Shown here: one piece after another, positions 26,855 to 34,567 of the stretch
Layout: every line of letters begins with the position of its first letter
Numbering within the stretch: position 1 is the stretch's first letter
Source of the DNA: an uncultured bacterium
Lineage (GTDB): Bacteria; Atribacterota; Atribacteria; Atribacterales; Caldatribacteriaceae
Assembly (NCBI GenBank): GCA_937139415.1
Contig: CAKZPS010000025.1
Location: 1-50,101, forward strand
Direction: 5' to 3'
Length of the DNA stretch: 50,101 nt
Notes under the pieces: generated by a model
What the model saw: the letters and a program-made list of their open reading frames with translations, nothing else
Databases searched by the model: none
What the model was told of the DNA's origin: nothing
Translations under genes and position numbers: made by a program

Positions 26855-28138
26855 TTACCGCCAAGCCGGATCACCCTGTGCTTTCGCCATCTTTTCACGT
26901 CGTTCGTCGATATTCTGCAAAATCTGCTCGGGAGTGAGAGCACCAATGTACATCGCTTCGATGTCTTTGCCCACTTCCATCCACTGCTCGTTGAAGTATT
27001 TGACACCACTCTGTAAAACCAGCTTGAATTTCTCAGGAGGAATCTTGCTGATCAGCTCTTCTTCCATGGGGAGCCACCCTTGTTTGATATCTACGGTGAC
27101 ATCGATGTTCGTCCATTCCGGAGTATGGTCTAACTTATACTGCAAATTCTCTTTCCTGGTGAGGAATTCAAAGTATTTCTTCACCGCATCGATGTTTTTC
27201 CCCATCTTGTAAGCAAAACGTGCTGGGCCGTTGGGATTAAAGGGGTAGGTCTGGTTGTCGGCATAGGGAATGAGGAAGATGCCAAACTCATCCTTACAAT
27301 CAGGGTACGCCTGACGAATTTGCTTCTCTAAACCGGGATTTTCCAAGGTCATTGCCACCTTTCGGGTAGCCAACGCTTCCACGGTTTGGGGTCGGTCATT
27401 TGCCAAGAAATTCGGTCCGTAAAACCCCAAATCAGCAGTTTCCTTCAATTGTTGCAAGACGAGGAGCATAGTGGGAATCTCGGCAAACTTTATCTGGTTG
27501 TTATTGAGTTGCTCATACAAACCGGGGTGGAGTTCTTCATAGCGTCCACCGATTTGGGCAAAGGGGAGCACCTGATGCCACCCTTGGGAAGTGAATTCAA
27601 AGATGGGGATAATACCCGCGTTGAGAATGACGGTACACACTTTCTTAAATTCCTCGTAAGTGGTCGGAGGAGTCAATCCCAATTCGTTAAAGAGAGTCTT
27701 ATTGTAGAAGAAGGTGAATTCGGGGGAGTTAATCCATAACATGAGTCCGTAGACTCTACCGTTGTAGGACACCGCTGGCAATCTCTGAGGGTTCATCACT
27801 CCTACCCAAGGCTCATCGGTGAAGTCGACACAATTCTTCTCCGGGTCGAGCTCAGTCTTAATAGCAAAAGGATTAGTCTGGCTCCAGAAAATGTCGGGGG
27901 CTTCTCCGGCGTTAAGTTTGGCTTTGAGGAGGTCGTGGTACTGAGCAGCAGGAACAATTTGTCGATCCACTTTGATGCCCGTCTCTTCGGTAAACACGCG
28001 CGCCAAATCTTCATCAGCTTGCGTCGTCCAACCCTGGGAAATCATCTCGGTGATCACCATGTCCTTCGCGCCAACCACCACACTCGCTGTCAACACGAAA
28101 ACTGCACAAACCACAAGTATCACACTCAATCTTTTCAT
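26855..28138 (-). CDS. Sugar ABC transporter solute-binding protein, family 1 (two-component-controlled locus)
   Basis: This 427-residue protein has a signal peptide of about 1-24 (cleavage near VVVGA-K) and no lipobox. Family-1 landmarks include GEAPDIFWSQTNPFAI, VYGLMLWINSPEFTFFYNKTLF, and a C-terminal helix pair with EQWMEVGKDIEAMYIGALTPEQ. AAGGAGG precedes the ATG. It is 93 nt below the response-regulator gene on the same strand, as in YesMN-controlled importers, so expression probably depends on that system. The sugar is unknown. Confidence 0.92.
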   Translation of the reverse strand: MKRLSVILVVCAVFVLTASVVVGAKDMVITEMISQGWTTQADEDLARVFTEETGIKVDRQIVPAAQYHDLLKAKLNAGEAPDIFWSQTNPFAIKTELDPEKNCVDFTDEPWVGVMNPQRLPAVSYNGRVYGLMLWINSPEFTFFYNKTLFNELGLTPPTTYEEFKKVCTVILNAGIIPIFEFTSQGWHQVLPFAQIGGRYEELHPGLYEQLNNNQIKFAEIPTMLLVLQQLKETADLGFYGPNFLANDRPQTVEALATRKVAMTLENPGLEKQIRQAYPDCKDEFGIFLIPYADNQTYPFNPNGPARFAYKMGKNIDAVKKYFEFLTRKENLQYKLDHTPEWTNIDVTVDIKQGWLPMEEELISKIPPEKFKLVLQSGVKYFNEQWMEVGKDIEAMYIGALTPEQILQNIDERREKMAKAQGDPAWR

Positions 28139-28231
28139 AGGCTTTCCTCCTTGAAACCGATTTCTAAGACCAGTGTAGACTTCTTGGCAAAAGAAGGGTA
28201 GAGAAATATTTTACTTCCTTTTGTCTTTTTT

Positions 28232-29020
28232 TTACTTGGAACTCTCGCGGTACTCTGCGGGGTTCTGACCGGTGATCTTCTTAAAAATGCGACTGAAGTG
28301 GCTCTGCTCGGGATACCCTACCTCCATGGCCACCTGCTTTATCGAGAGTTCAGGATGGTTTCGTAGGAGGTATTTAGCGCGATTGATGCGTAAATCGAGT
28401 AAATACCTGGAGAGATTCACCCCCGCATACTGGGCGAAGAGTCGACTTAAGTAGGCACTGTTATAGTGGAATTTTTGAGCCACGAGACTTAGGCTAATGT
28501 TCTCGTGAAAGTGCTTTTTCAGGTACTCCTTAATGAGCATGACCACCTCTTCCGGTTTATAGAAGTGGGAAGATAAGGAGAACTTTTCCTGGAGTGCTCT
28601 TTTCTCTTCCTCTAAGGCGAGGTGCAATTCGTTCAATACTTTCCAGAGGGCTTCTTTTTCAATCGGTTTCAGTAAGTAATCCCGGACTCCATACCCCATC
28701 GCGCGACGGGCGTACTCAAACTCCGCGTATCCACTGATAATTACCGCTTTCACATAGGGGTGGTGAAAATAGAGATACTCAAGGAGCTCCAAGCCATCCA
28801 TCACCGGCATCCTAATGTCGGTGAATACCACTTCGGGTTTGAGTTCTTCTATAAGCATGAGAGCCTGTTTTCCCGTATACGCCTCCCCAACTACTTGAAA
28901 ACCCATCTTAGCCTGATGAATGCTCTTCACCAAATGTCGTAAAACCCGCTCTTCATCCTCTGCGACTACCACCCTATATTCGGGAGCCAATCGGTCATCC
29001 TCCGGCCGTAACTCATCCAT
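28232..29020 (-). CDS. YesN-like response regulator (REC + AraC-type HTH)
   Basis: The protein is 262 residues. The REC domain (about 15-130) has the acidic pocket E21-D22-E23, phospho-acceptor D68 (FTDIRMPVMDG) and the conserved lysine in DYLLKPIEK. The AraC-type double HTH occupies about 160-258, with ISLSLVAQKFHYNSAYLSRL and SIKQVAMEVGYPEQSHFSRI. It is shorter than most YesN proteins because the linker is brief. It overlaps the kinase gene by 8 nt. It presumably activates the downstream importer. Confidence 0.93.
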   Translation of the reverse strand: MDELRPEDDRLAPEYRVVVAEDEERVLRHLVKSIHQAKMGFQVVGEAYTGKQALMLIEELKPEVVFTDIRMPVMDGLELLEYLYFHHPYVKAVIISGYAEFEYARRAMGYGVRDYLLKPIEKEALWKVLNELHLALEEEKRALQEKFSLSSHFYKPEEVVMLIKEYLKKHFHENISLSLVAQKFHYNSAYLSRLFAQYAGVNLSRYLLDLRINRAKYLLRNHPELSIKQVAMEVGYPEQSHFSRIFKKITGQNPAEYRESSK

Positions 29021-30836
29021 GCTCGATTTTTCCCCCTACAGAAATCTTAGCCCCACCGTGGGGATCGTTGGCGACTAAAAAAACGGCTTTCTCTCCATAA
29101 ACGACTCGAAGACGAGTCAAAACGTTGAGGAGTCCCATTCCCTTTCCTTTCTCCTCCGGCTGAGCATCACCGTTTATCGTCTCTTCCATCCATCGCCGCA
29201 AACGTTCCACCACCTCCTCACTCCAACCGGGACCGTTGTCTTTTACCGTGATCCGCCATACATCCTCGGCGATCACTTCCCCCTTTATCTCGATGAACCA
29301 AGGAGGTTCCTGAGTCAATCCGTACTTGACGGCATTCTCAACCAACGGTTGGACAATGAGCTTAGGAACGCGAATTTTCCTCATCTTTTCGGGTATATCT
29401 ATGGTGTAACGGAGATTCTCCCCGTAACGGAGTTTCATAACCTCGAGGTAACGAGCGGTGTACTCTACTTCCGTCCCCAGTTCTACCCACGAGGTATCAG
29501 AGAGGATATAGCCCAACATAGAGGAAATGTTCTGACACATGATGCCAATCGAGGCAACTTCTCCTTCCTCCGCCATAACACTGATGTTCGCCAAACAATT
29601 GCGCAAAAAGTGAGGGTTAATCTGGGATTGGAGGGCTATCATCTTCGCTTCATTCTCCCGTTGCTTGGCAATCACTAAGCCATGGATTGCCTTTTTCACA
29701 TTCACGCTCATACGGCGAAAGGCCTGATTGAGTTCTTCGAGTTCATCGACCCCACCATCTAATTTCGGCAAGTACTTTTCTCCCAGGTTATCTAAGCTCG
29801 TATCCCGAATGAGTTCATGAATTCTCTTGATCGGCCGAGAGAACCTTCGCGCAATGAGGAAAGAAAAGAGAAAAGAGAGACCCAAAGCAACCAAGGTAAT
29901 GATTAAGGTGAATCTCGTAAACTGGGTGGCGGAAAGCATGATGCTCTCCGTCCCCTGCACAAGGAGAATCAGCCACCCGGTGTATTCAGAACGTCCAAAG
30001 ACGAGTAATTCTCTCTCTTTGGTTATGGGGTTGCGCAGGAAGGAAAAGCTTTCTCCTTCTCCTTCCAAGGCACCCATCGCATGTTGAAGATAGGGAAGGT
30101 ATTCCTCTCGCGCTAAGGCAAGGGGGTAAATGGGCTCTTTTTCTCCGTTGAGAATGATAACTTTTACGCCCCCTCGGAGGGTCGGATCGATAACCTTCTC
30201 CACCCCAGCAAAGATAGCGTTACAATCCTGCACCACTTCTATGACCCCCATTCTCTCTCGAAAATTATTGAAATACACGCGATAGAGGGAAAGGAAATAC
30301 TTGTCCTTATAGGTTTCCCCAAGGAAGAAAGCCTCACGATAGGGAACGGAAATATACTTTTTCCCATCCAGTTCGAGTACCTTAGGATACCAGGGAAAAT
30401 TATCGAGCTTCACCGGGATGGAGGCATTCATAAACCCTGCACCAATCATGTGGCCATCCAAACCATAGAGATTAATTTGTCGTACCGGCAGAAGGGGACC
30501 ATTAATGGCCATGAAAATATCAACGAGAGTTCGGGCATATTTATGCTTGAGGAAGGGATTACTGGCTTCGCTTAAGTACTGGGCGAAGTTGTCGCGCACC
30601 AAATTGGAATACCCGATGTTGAGCGAGACGATATCCATCTTGCGAATCTCAAGATCGAGCTGTTGGGTAATGGCTGCCGCCAGCCTACGGATGGAATCGA
30701 TGGCTCGCTCACTCAAAATGTGCACCGTATAGTAGTGAAAGACGAAGACCGCGATAACGACTACCGTAGCAATGAGAACCGAATAGGAACGAAAGAGTAC
30801 CGTCTGGATGGTATTTCTCTTGGCTTGCCTCACCAT
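29013..30836 (-). CDS. YesM-like membrane sensor histidine kinase
   Basis: The kinase is 607 residues. It has an N-terminal membrane helix (about 15-37), an extracytoplasmic sensor domain of about 270 residues, a second helix near 308-330, a HAMP segment (FSRPIKRIHELI) and the LytS/YesM-type kinase core. The phospho-acceptor is H409 in QINPHFLRN. The ATP-binding domain follows with VQPLVENAVKYGL and DNGPGWS. The start codon lacks a close ribosome site; a GAGGAGG lies about 30 nt upstream, so initiation may be weak. It probably senses an extracytoplasmic sugar or its binding protein. Confidence 0.93.
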   Translation of the reverse strand: MVRQAKRNTIQTVLFRSYSVLIATVVVIAVFVFHYYTVHILSERAIDSIRRLAAAITQQLDLEIRKMDIVSLNIGYSNLVRDNFAQYLSEASNPFLKHKYARTLVDIFMAINGPLLPVRQINLYGLDGHMIGAGFMNASIPVKLDNFPWYPKVLELDGKKYISVPYREAFFLGETYKDKYFLSLYRVYFNNFRERMGVIEVVQDCNAIFAGVEKVIDPTLRGGVKVIILNGEKEPIYPLALAREEYLPYLQHAMGALEGEGESFSFLRNPITKERELLVFGRSEYTGWLILLVQGTESIMLSATQFTRFTLIITLVALGLSFLFSFLIARRFSRPIKRIHELIRDTSLDNLGEKYLPKLDGGVDELEELNQAFRRMSVNVKKAIHGLVIAKQRENEAKMIALQSQINPHFLRNCLANISVMAEEGEVASIGIMCQNISSMLGYILSDTSWVELGTEVEYTARYLEVMKLRYGENLRYTIDIPEKMRKIRVPKLIVQPLVENAVKYGLTQEPPWFIEIKGEVIAEDVWRITVKDNGPGWSEEVVERLRRWMEETINGDAQPEEKGKGMGLLNVLTRLRVVYGEKAVFLVANDPHGGAKISVGGKIEHG

Positions 30837-30878
30837 CGGAAACTTTGGAGCTCGCTCAGGGTTTCTCCTCCTCTTGCA

Positions 30879-30907
30879 AGAATATCATCTCCCTACCGTT
30901 TTTTCAA
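30879..30907 (-). promoter_or_regulatory. Promoter of the YesM/YesN-like operon
   Basis: On the minus strand, TTGAAA (30902-30907), 17 nt, then TATTCT (30879-30884). The start would be about 36 nt before the kinase ATG. It is divergent from the promoter at 31084. Confidence 0.6.
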
Positions 30908-31083
30908 TTGCATCCTTAAAGACGGAGAACCTCCCATCCGCTTCCTCCGCCGAGGTCGATGACAATCCTCCAATAATCAAACGAGGAAGGGACTCAACTT
31001 TCCCCTTGCACGAGGAGGAAATCCCAGAGGAATTTTGTAGAGGTCTCTTCCCGTGGTCTCGAACTGCGGAACGCACGCTCGTG

Positions 31084-31113
31084 TTTACAGATATCCCCCC
31101 TTTCCTCTATACT
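31084..31113 (+). promoter_or_regulatory. Promoter upstream of the alpha-mannosidase gene
   Basis: TTTACA (31084-31089), 18 nt, TATACT (31108-31113). It would start transcription near 31120, about 340 nt before the mannosidase ATG. The 30908-31083 stretch between the divergent promoters shows no gene. Confidence 0.6.
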
Positions 31114-31460
31114 TAAAAATAGGTTAGGAAAAAGGAGGAGCAGAGATGAAGTGGGGAAGGGAATGGACCTACAAGATTCTCATGGGAAGTTAGGGAAAGA
31201 AAAAAGAAGCTCCTTTGTTCCCCGAAACGAAGGGAAATTCTTGGCCTCTTTTGTGGCGATCCTCATCCCCGGTAAGGTTGCCTCAGAGTGGTAAGTGAAT
31301 GGCGCGTAGGAGTCAGGTCATTTCCCCCTCCTCGGAAGAGAGGCTTACCCTGGTACAAGTAGGGAGCGAGTGGATTTCTCTTTCTCTCCTTTTCCAAGGC
31401 CGGCTTATCGTCGGTCTTTTAGACAAGCGCCCAAATAGAGAGATAAAGGAGGAAAGTGCC
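31114..31460 (+). other. Long leader of the alpha-mannosidase gene with a 15-codon open frame
   Basis: The leader contains GGAGGAG at 31134-31140, followed by an ATG at 31146 and a TAG at 31191-31193. These 15 codons encode MKWGREWTYKILMGS, which I do not recognise. It could be a leader peptide or the stump of a lost gene. An 8-bp hairpin (CCTTTGTT/AACGAAGG, about 31214-31235) follows. An open frame in phase with the mannosidase starts at 31299 but looks non-coding. Confidence 0.35.
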
Positions 31461-34085
31461 ATGTCTTGGAAACTCCATTTTATCAGCCATACCCACTGGG
31501 ATAGAGAGTGGTACGAGACCTTTGAGGGCTTCCGTTTTCGCTTAGTGCGACTCATCGATCACCTCTTAGAAATCCTCACCCAAAACCCACGCTATCAGTC
31601 TTTTCTCCTCGATGGACAAACAGTAGTGCTCGAAGACTACCTTGCCATCCGACCAGAAAAAGAGAGAGAGCTACGCCACTTCATCGAAAACGGACGCATC
31701 CTCATTGGTCCTTGGTACGTGCTCCCCGATGAATTTCTGGTAAGTGCTGAAACCCACGTGCGGAATCTCCTCTTCGGAAAGAGAGGAGCACAACGTCTCG
31801 GGGGTAGACCCATGATGGCAGGATATCTCCCTGACTCCTTCGGACACATCGCTCAGATGCCCCAGATTCTCAAAAAGGCAGGGATCGATTACGCCACTTT
31901 CTGGCGTGGAGTCCCTCAGGCGGTGACCCAGAGTGAATTTTTCTGGGAAGCTCCCGACGGTTCACGGGTGCTCGTTCTCTATATGCCTTTTGGTTACGGC
32001 ATCGCTACCGATCTCCCCAAAGAAGAAAACAAGTTGATCGGGCGAGTCACCAAACTCATCGAAAACCTCACACCTTTTGCCACCACTTCACACCTCCTCC
32101 TCATGAACGGAAGTGATCACGTAGAACCAGACCCCGAACTTTCGGAAAAACTGGCCATCCTGCAAAAGGCCTTCCCCCAACACGACATCATCCATTCCAA
32201 CTTTCCCTATCTCTTCGAGCAGCTTACCAAAGAAATCCCGCAACTCCCCGTTTACCGCGGAGCATGGCGTGCCAATGATCGCACCTACCTTTTGAGTGGC
32301 ACCCTTTCCACCCGGGTCTATCTCAAACAGAAACACACCACCCTCTCTCATCAATTAGAGGGACACATAGAACCACTATTTACCCTTCTCTCTCTTTTCG
32401 ATCACCCTTATCCTCCGGAAATTTCTTACCTCTGGCAAATTCTCCTCCACAATTCTCCCCACGACTCCATCTGTGGATGTGGTATCGATCCACTGCATGA
32501 AGAGATGATGCAACGATACGCTCGCATGGAAACGGTAATCGAGAAACTTCTCAAGGAAGCCAACCAATTAATGGACCATTGGGGAGAGGAAAAAGGAGAA
32601 TGCCTCGTACTCTTCAATCCCCATCCTTACCCGGTTACGGCCTTTCTCGAAGGAGAAATCATCTTAGGAAAACAAAAAATCAAGGAGGTCAATTTCGAGA
32701 TCGGTAAACTCGTTTCTCATCCCATAGAAGAACAAAGATGGTACGCTGCTCTCAAACTGGAAAGTGAGGAGGAAACCGTCATTCCCACCATCCTCGCCCG
32801 CGAGAGAACCACGGTGGTGGAATTCCCACCCCATACCCTCCCTGAGGTGTTTTCCGCCTATCGGTATCGGGTAGCTTTCCTTGCCCAGCATCTCCCTCCT
32901 TGTGGTTTTCGGGTGTATAGTGTTACCGAAGGGAACGAAACCCCTCCCTCGGAAAAGCGAGACCCCCACCTCCTCGAAAACGAATTCTACCTCCTTACCC
33001 TGGACGAAGAAGGGCATTTTTGCCTCACCGGGAAAGAGAGTGGAAAAACTCTTTCCTTTCAGCTGTTTCTTGAAGATGGGGGAGATGCCGGTGACGAATA
33101 CGACTATTCCCCTCCCGTGAATGACTTAGTGATCACTACCCAGGGGAAAAAGGGGAGACTGGAAGCACTTCCTTCCCATCCCTTTTCCCAGGGGACACGG
33201 ATGGTTTATCACCTCTCTATACCTCGCTCGCTCAACGAAGATCGCCGGAGTCGTAGTGAAGAGACCGCTGCCCTTCCCGTAACCATTGATGCAGAGCTCC
33301 ACCGAGGGATAAAGCGGATCGATCTCACGGTAACTGTAGAAAACAGCGCAAAAGACCATCGTCTGCGCCTCATTTTGGCTACACCCCTATCGAAAACTCG
33401 CTCTTTCGCCGGAGCACACTTTGGAGTTCTCGAGGAAGAAAAAGCCACTGAATGCACTGTTCCCCAAAAGGATTTTGTCCTTCTCCAAAACGATGAATGG
33501 GCTCTTGCAGTTTTTAATCAGGGTCTCCATGAGTACACCATTCTCCCTACCGCCGAAGGTGACGAGCTCGCTATCACTCTCCTGCGGTGTGTGGGGTGGC
33601 TCTCTCGGGAGGATCTCCTCACCCGCCCGGGGGAAGCTGGTTGGCCTCTTGCCACTCCTCAAGCCCAATGTTTGGGGAAGCACGTTTTCCATCTGGCACT
33701 GTGCGTTACTCCTCTCTCTTTCCCCACGTATCCTTTCGCCCATGAGGCACGACTCTTTAACCGTCCTCCGATCCTTTTTCAAACCTCCGTCCTCCCTCGA
33801 CCGCTTTTCCCCGAGCAATCCTTCCTGAGAATCGACAATCCTCACATCATCCTCAGCGCCCTCAAAAAACATGAAACCAGGGAAGAGCTCGTCCTCCGCC
33901 TCTACAACTCTACACCCCTCCCTCAAACGTGTACCCTCACCGTGAACATGCCCATCTCTTCATGGAAGGAGCTCACTCTGCTTGAAGAAGAAAAGGAAAT
34001 CATTCCTCTCCCCCCACTCAAAACCCAAACCGTTGCACTCACCTTTCTCCCCTACGAGATTAAGACTCTGGGGATGGTGAGATGA
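31461..34085 (+). CDS. GH38 alpha-mannosidase (MngB-like)
   Basis: The 874-residue cytoplasmic enzyme is close in length to E. coli MngB (mannosylglycerate hydrolase). HTHWDREW gives zinc ligands H12 and D14. The nucleophile is D125 in GYLPDSFGH. A second zinc pair is H334-D335 in SPHDSICGCGID. The ATG at 31461 follows AAAGGAGG; the longer in-phase reading from 31299 adds 54 residues before the catalytic barrel with no family resemblance. Substrates may be alpha-mannosides or mannosylglycerate, a thermophile solute. There is no PTS, so phosphorylated substrate is unlikely. It lacks a signal peptide. Confidence 0.93.
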   Translation: MSWKLHFISHTHWDREWYETFEGFRFRLVRLIDHLLEILTQNPRYQSFLLDGQTVVLEDYLAIRPEKERELRHFIENGRILIGPWYVLPDEFLVSAETHVRNLLFGKRGAQRLGGRPMMAGYLPDSFGHIAQMPQILKKAGIDYATFWRGVPQAVTQSEFFWEAPDGSRVLVLYMPFGYGIATDLPKEENKLIGRVTKLIENLTPFATTSHLLLMNGSDHVEPDPELSEKLAILQKAFPQHDIIHSNFPYLFEQLTKEIPQLPVYRGAWRANDRTYLLSGTLSTRVYLKQKHTTLSHQLEGHIEPLFTLLSLFDHPYPPEISYLWQILLHNSPHDSICGCGIDPLHEEMMQRYARMETVIEKLLKEANQLMDHWGEEKGECLVLFNPHPYPVTAFLEGEIILGKQKIKEVNFEIGKLVSHPIEEQRWYAALKLESEEETVIPTILARERTTVVEFPPHTLPEVFSAYRYRVAFLAQHLPPCGFRVYSVTEGNETPPSEKRDPHLLENEFYLLTLDEEGHFCLTGKESGKTLSFQLFLEDGGDAGDEYDYSPPVNDLVITTQGKKGRLEALPSHPFSQGTRMVYHLSIPRSLNEDRRSRSEETAALPVTIDAELHRGIKRIDLTVTVENSAKDHRLRLILATPLSKTRSFAGAHFGVLEEEKATECTVPQKDFVLLQNDEWALAVFNQGLHEYTILPTAEGDELAITLLRCVGWLSREDLLTRPGEAGWPLATPQAQCLGKHVFHLALCVTPLSFPTYPFAHEARLFNRPPILFQTSVLPRPLFPEQSFLRIDNPHIILSALKKHETREELVLRLYNSTPLPQTCTLTVNMPISSWKELTLLEEEKEIIPLPPLKTQTVALTFLPYEIKTLGMVR

Positions 34086-34436
34086 TGAGTGAGAGAGAAA
34101 TTCTAGCCTCTCTTCTACGGAAAGGATGGAGACGCTTTAATCCCCATTCCGAGACGGTGAAAAAATATCGCCAGGAAGAGGGGTTCTCCGATTTCGAGGA
34201 GATCTGCCTCTTCCTCCACGATCGCGTCTACTCAGAGTGACTATCCCCGCTTGAATAAATCATTCTCCGTACTCATCGATATCGGCATCGAGGTCTTCCA
34301 CCCCCCTTTAAAGAGAGTATCGAAGCTCTCACTTTTCTGAACTCTCCCCATAGAGAAAGCCGAACAGTCAAGACTCCTCCTCTATCCCACTTGCAAGGAG
34401 CAAGAAGAAATACGGGCCCAAACCGCTCTGAAATAG
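34082..34436 (+). pseudogene. Decayed gene of unknown family following the alpha-mannosidase
   Basis: An ATG overlaps the mannosidase stop (ATGATGA) and opens 52 codons (to TGA 34238-34240) with coding-like content, including NPHSETVKKYRQEEGFSDF. Further coding-like pieces follow in shifted frames: SVLIDIGIEVFHPP, then FKESIEALTF, then EKAEQSRLLLYPTCKEQEEI, ending at TAG 34434-34436. At least three indels are needed to join them. Either the first 52 codons are a genuine small protein or the whole stretch is a decayed protein of about 115 residues. I do not recognise the family. Confidence 0.4.
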
Positions 34437-34532
34437 GGAAAGTTTGCTTCAAGGGGAAGAGGGTTTTCGGTATTCATTCGCTCCCTCAAGCGATACCCCT
34501 AAGGCTTACCCTTTCGAAGCGAAGAAAACCTA

Positions 34533-34561
34533 TTGTCCCCCCGTTCATTTTCTGGCATAAT
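34533..34561 (+). promoter_or_regulatory. Promoter of the GHL10 gene, predicting a leaderless transcript
   Basis: TTGTCC (34533-34538), 17 nt, CATAAT (34556-34561). Seven nucleotides further is the A of the ATG at 34568. No Shine-Dalgarno sequence is present, which agrees with leaderless initiation. Confidence 0.5.
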
Positions 34562-34567
34562 GATGGC

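Noticed and set aside
30885-31076. Minus-strand 63-residue frame upstream of the YesM-like kinase
   Set aside because: It lies between divergent promoters, has no ribosome site and resembles no family I know.
31299-31460. N-terminal extension of the alpha-mannosidase
   Set aside because: The in-phase 54 codons have no family resemblance, and the ATG at 31461 has AAAGGAGG and gives the canonical N-terminus.
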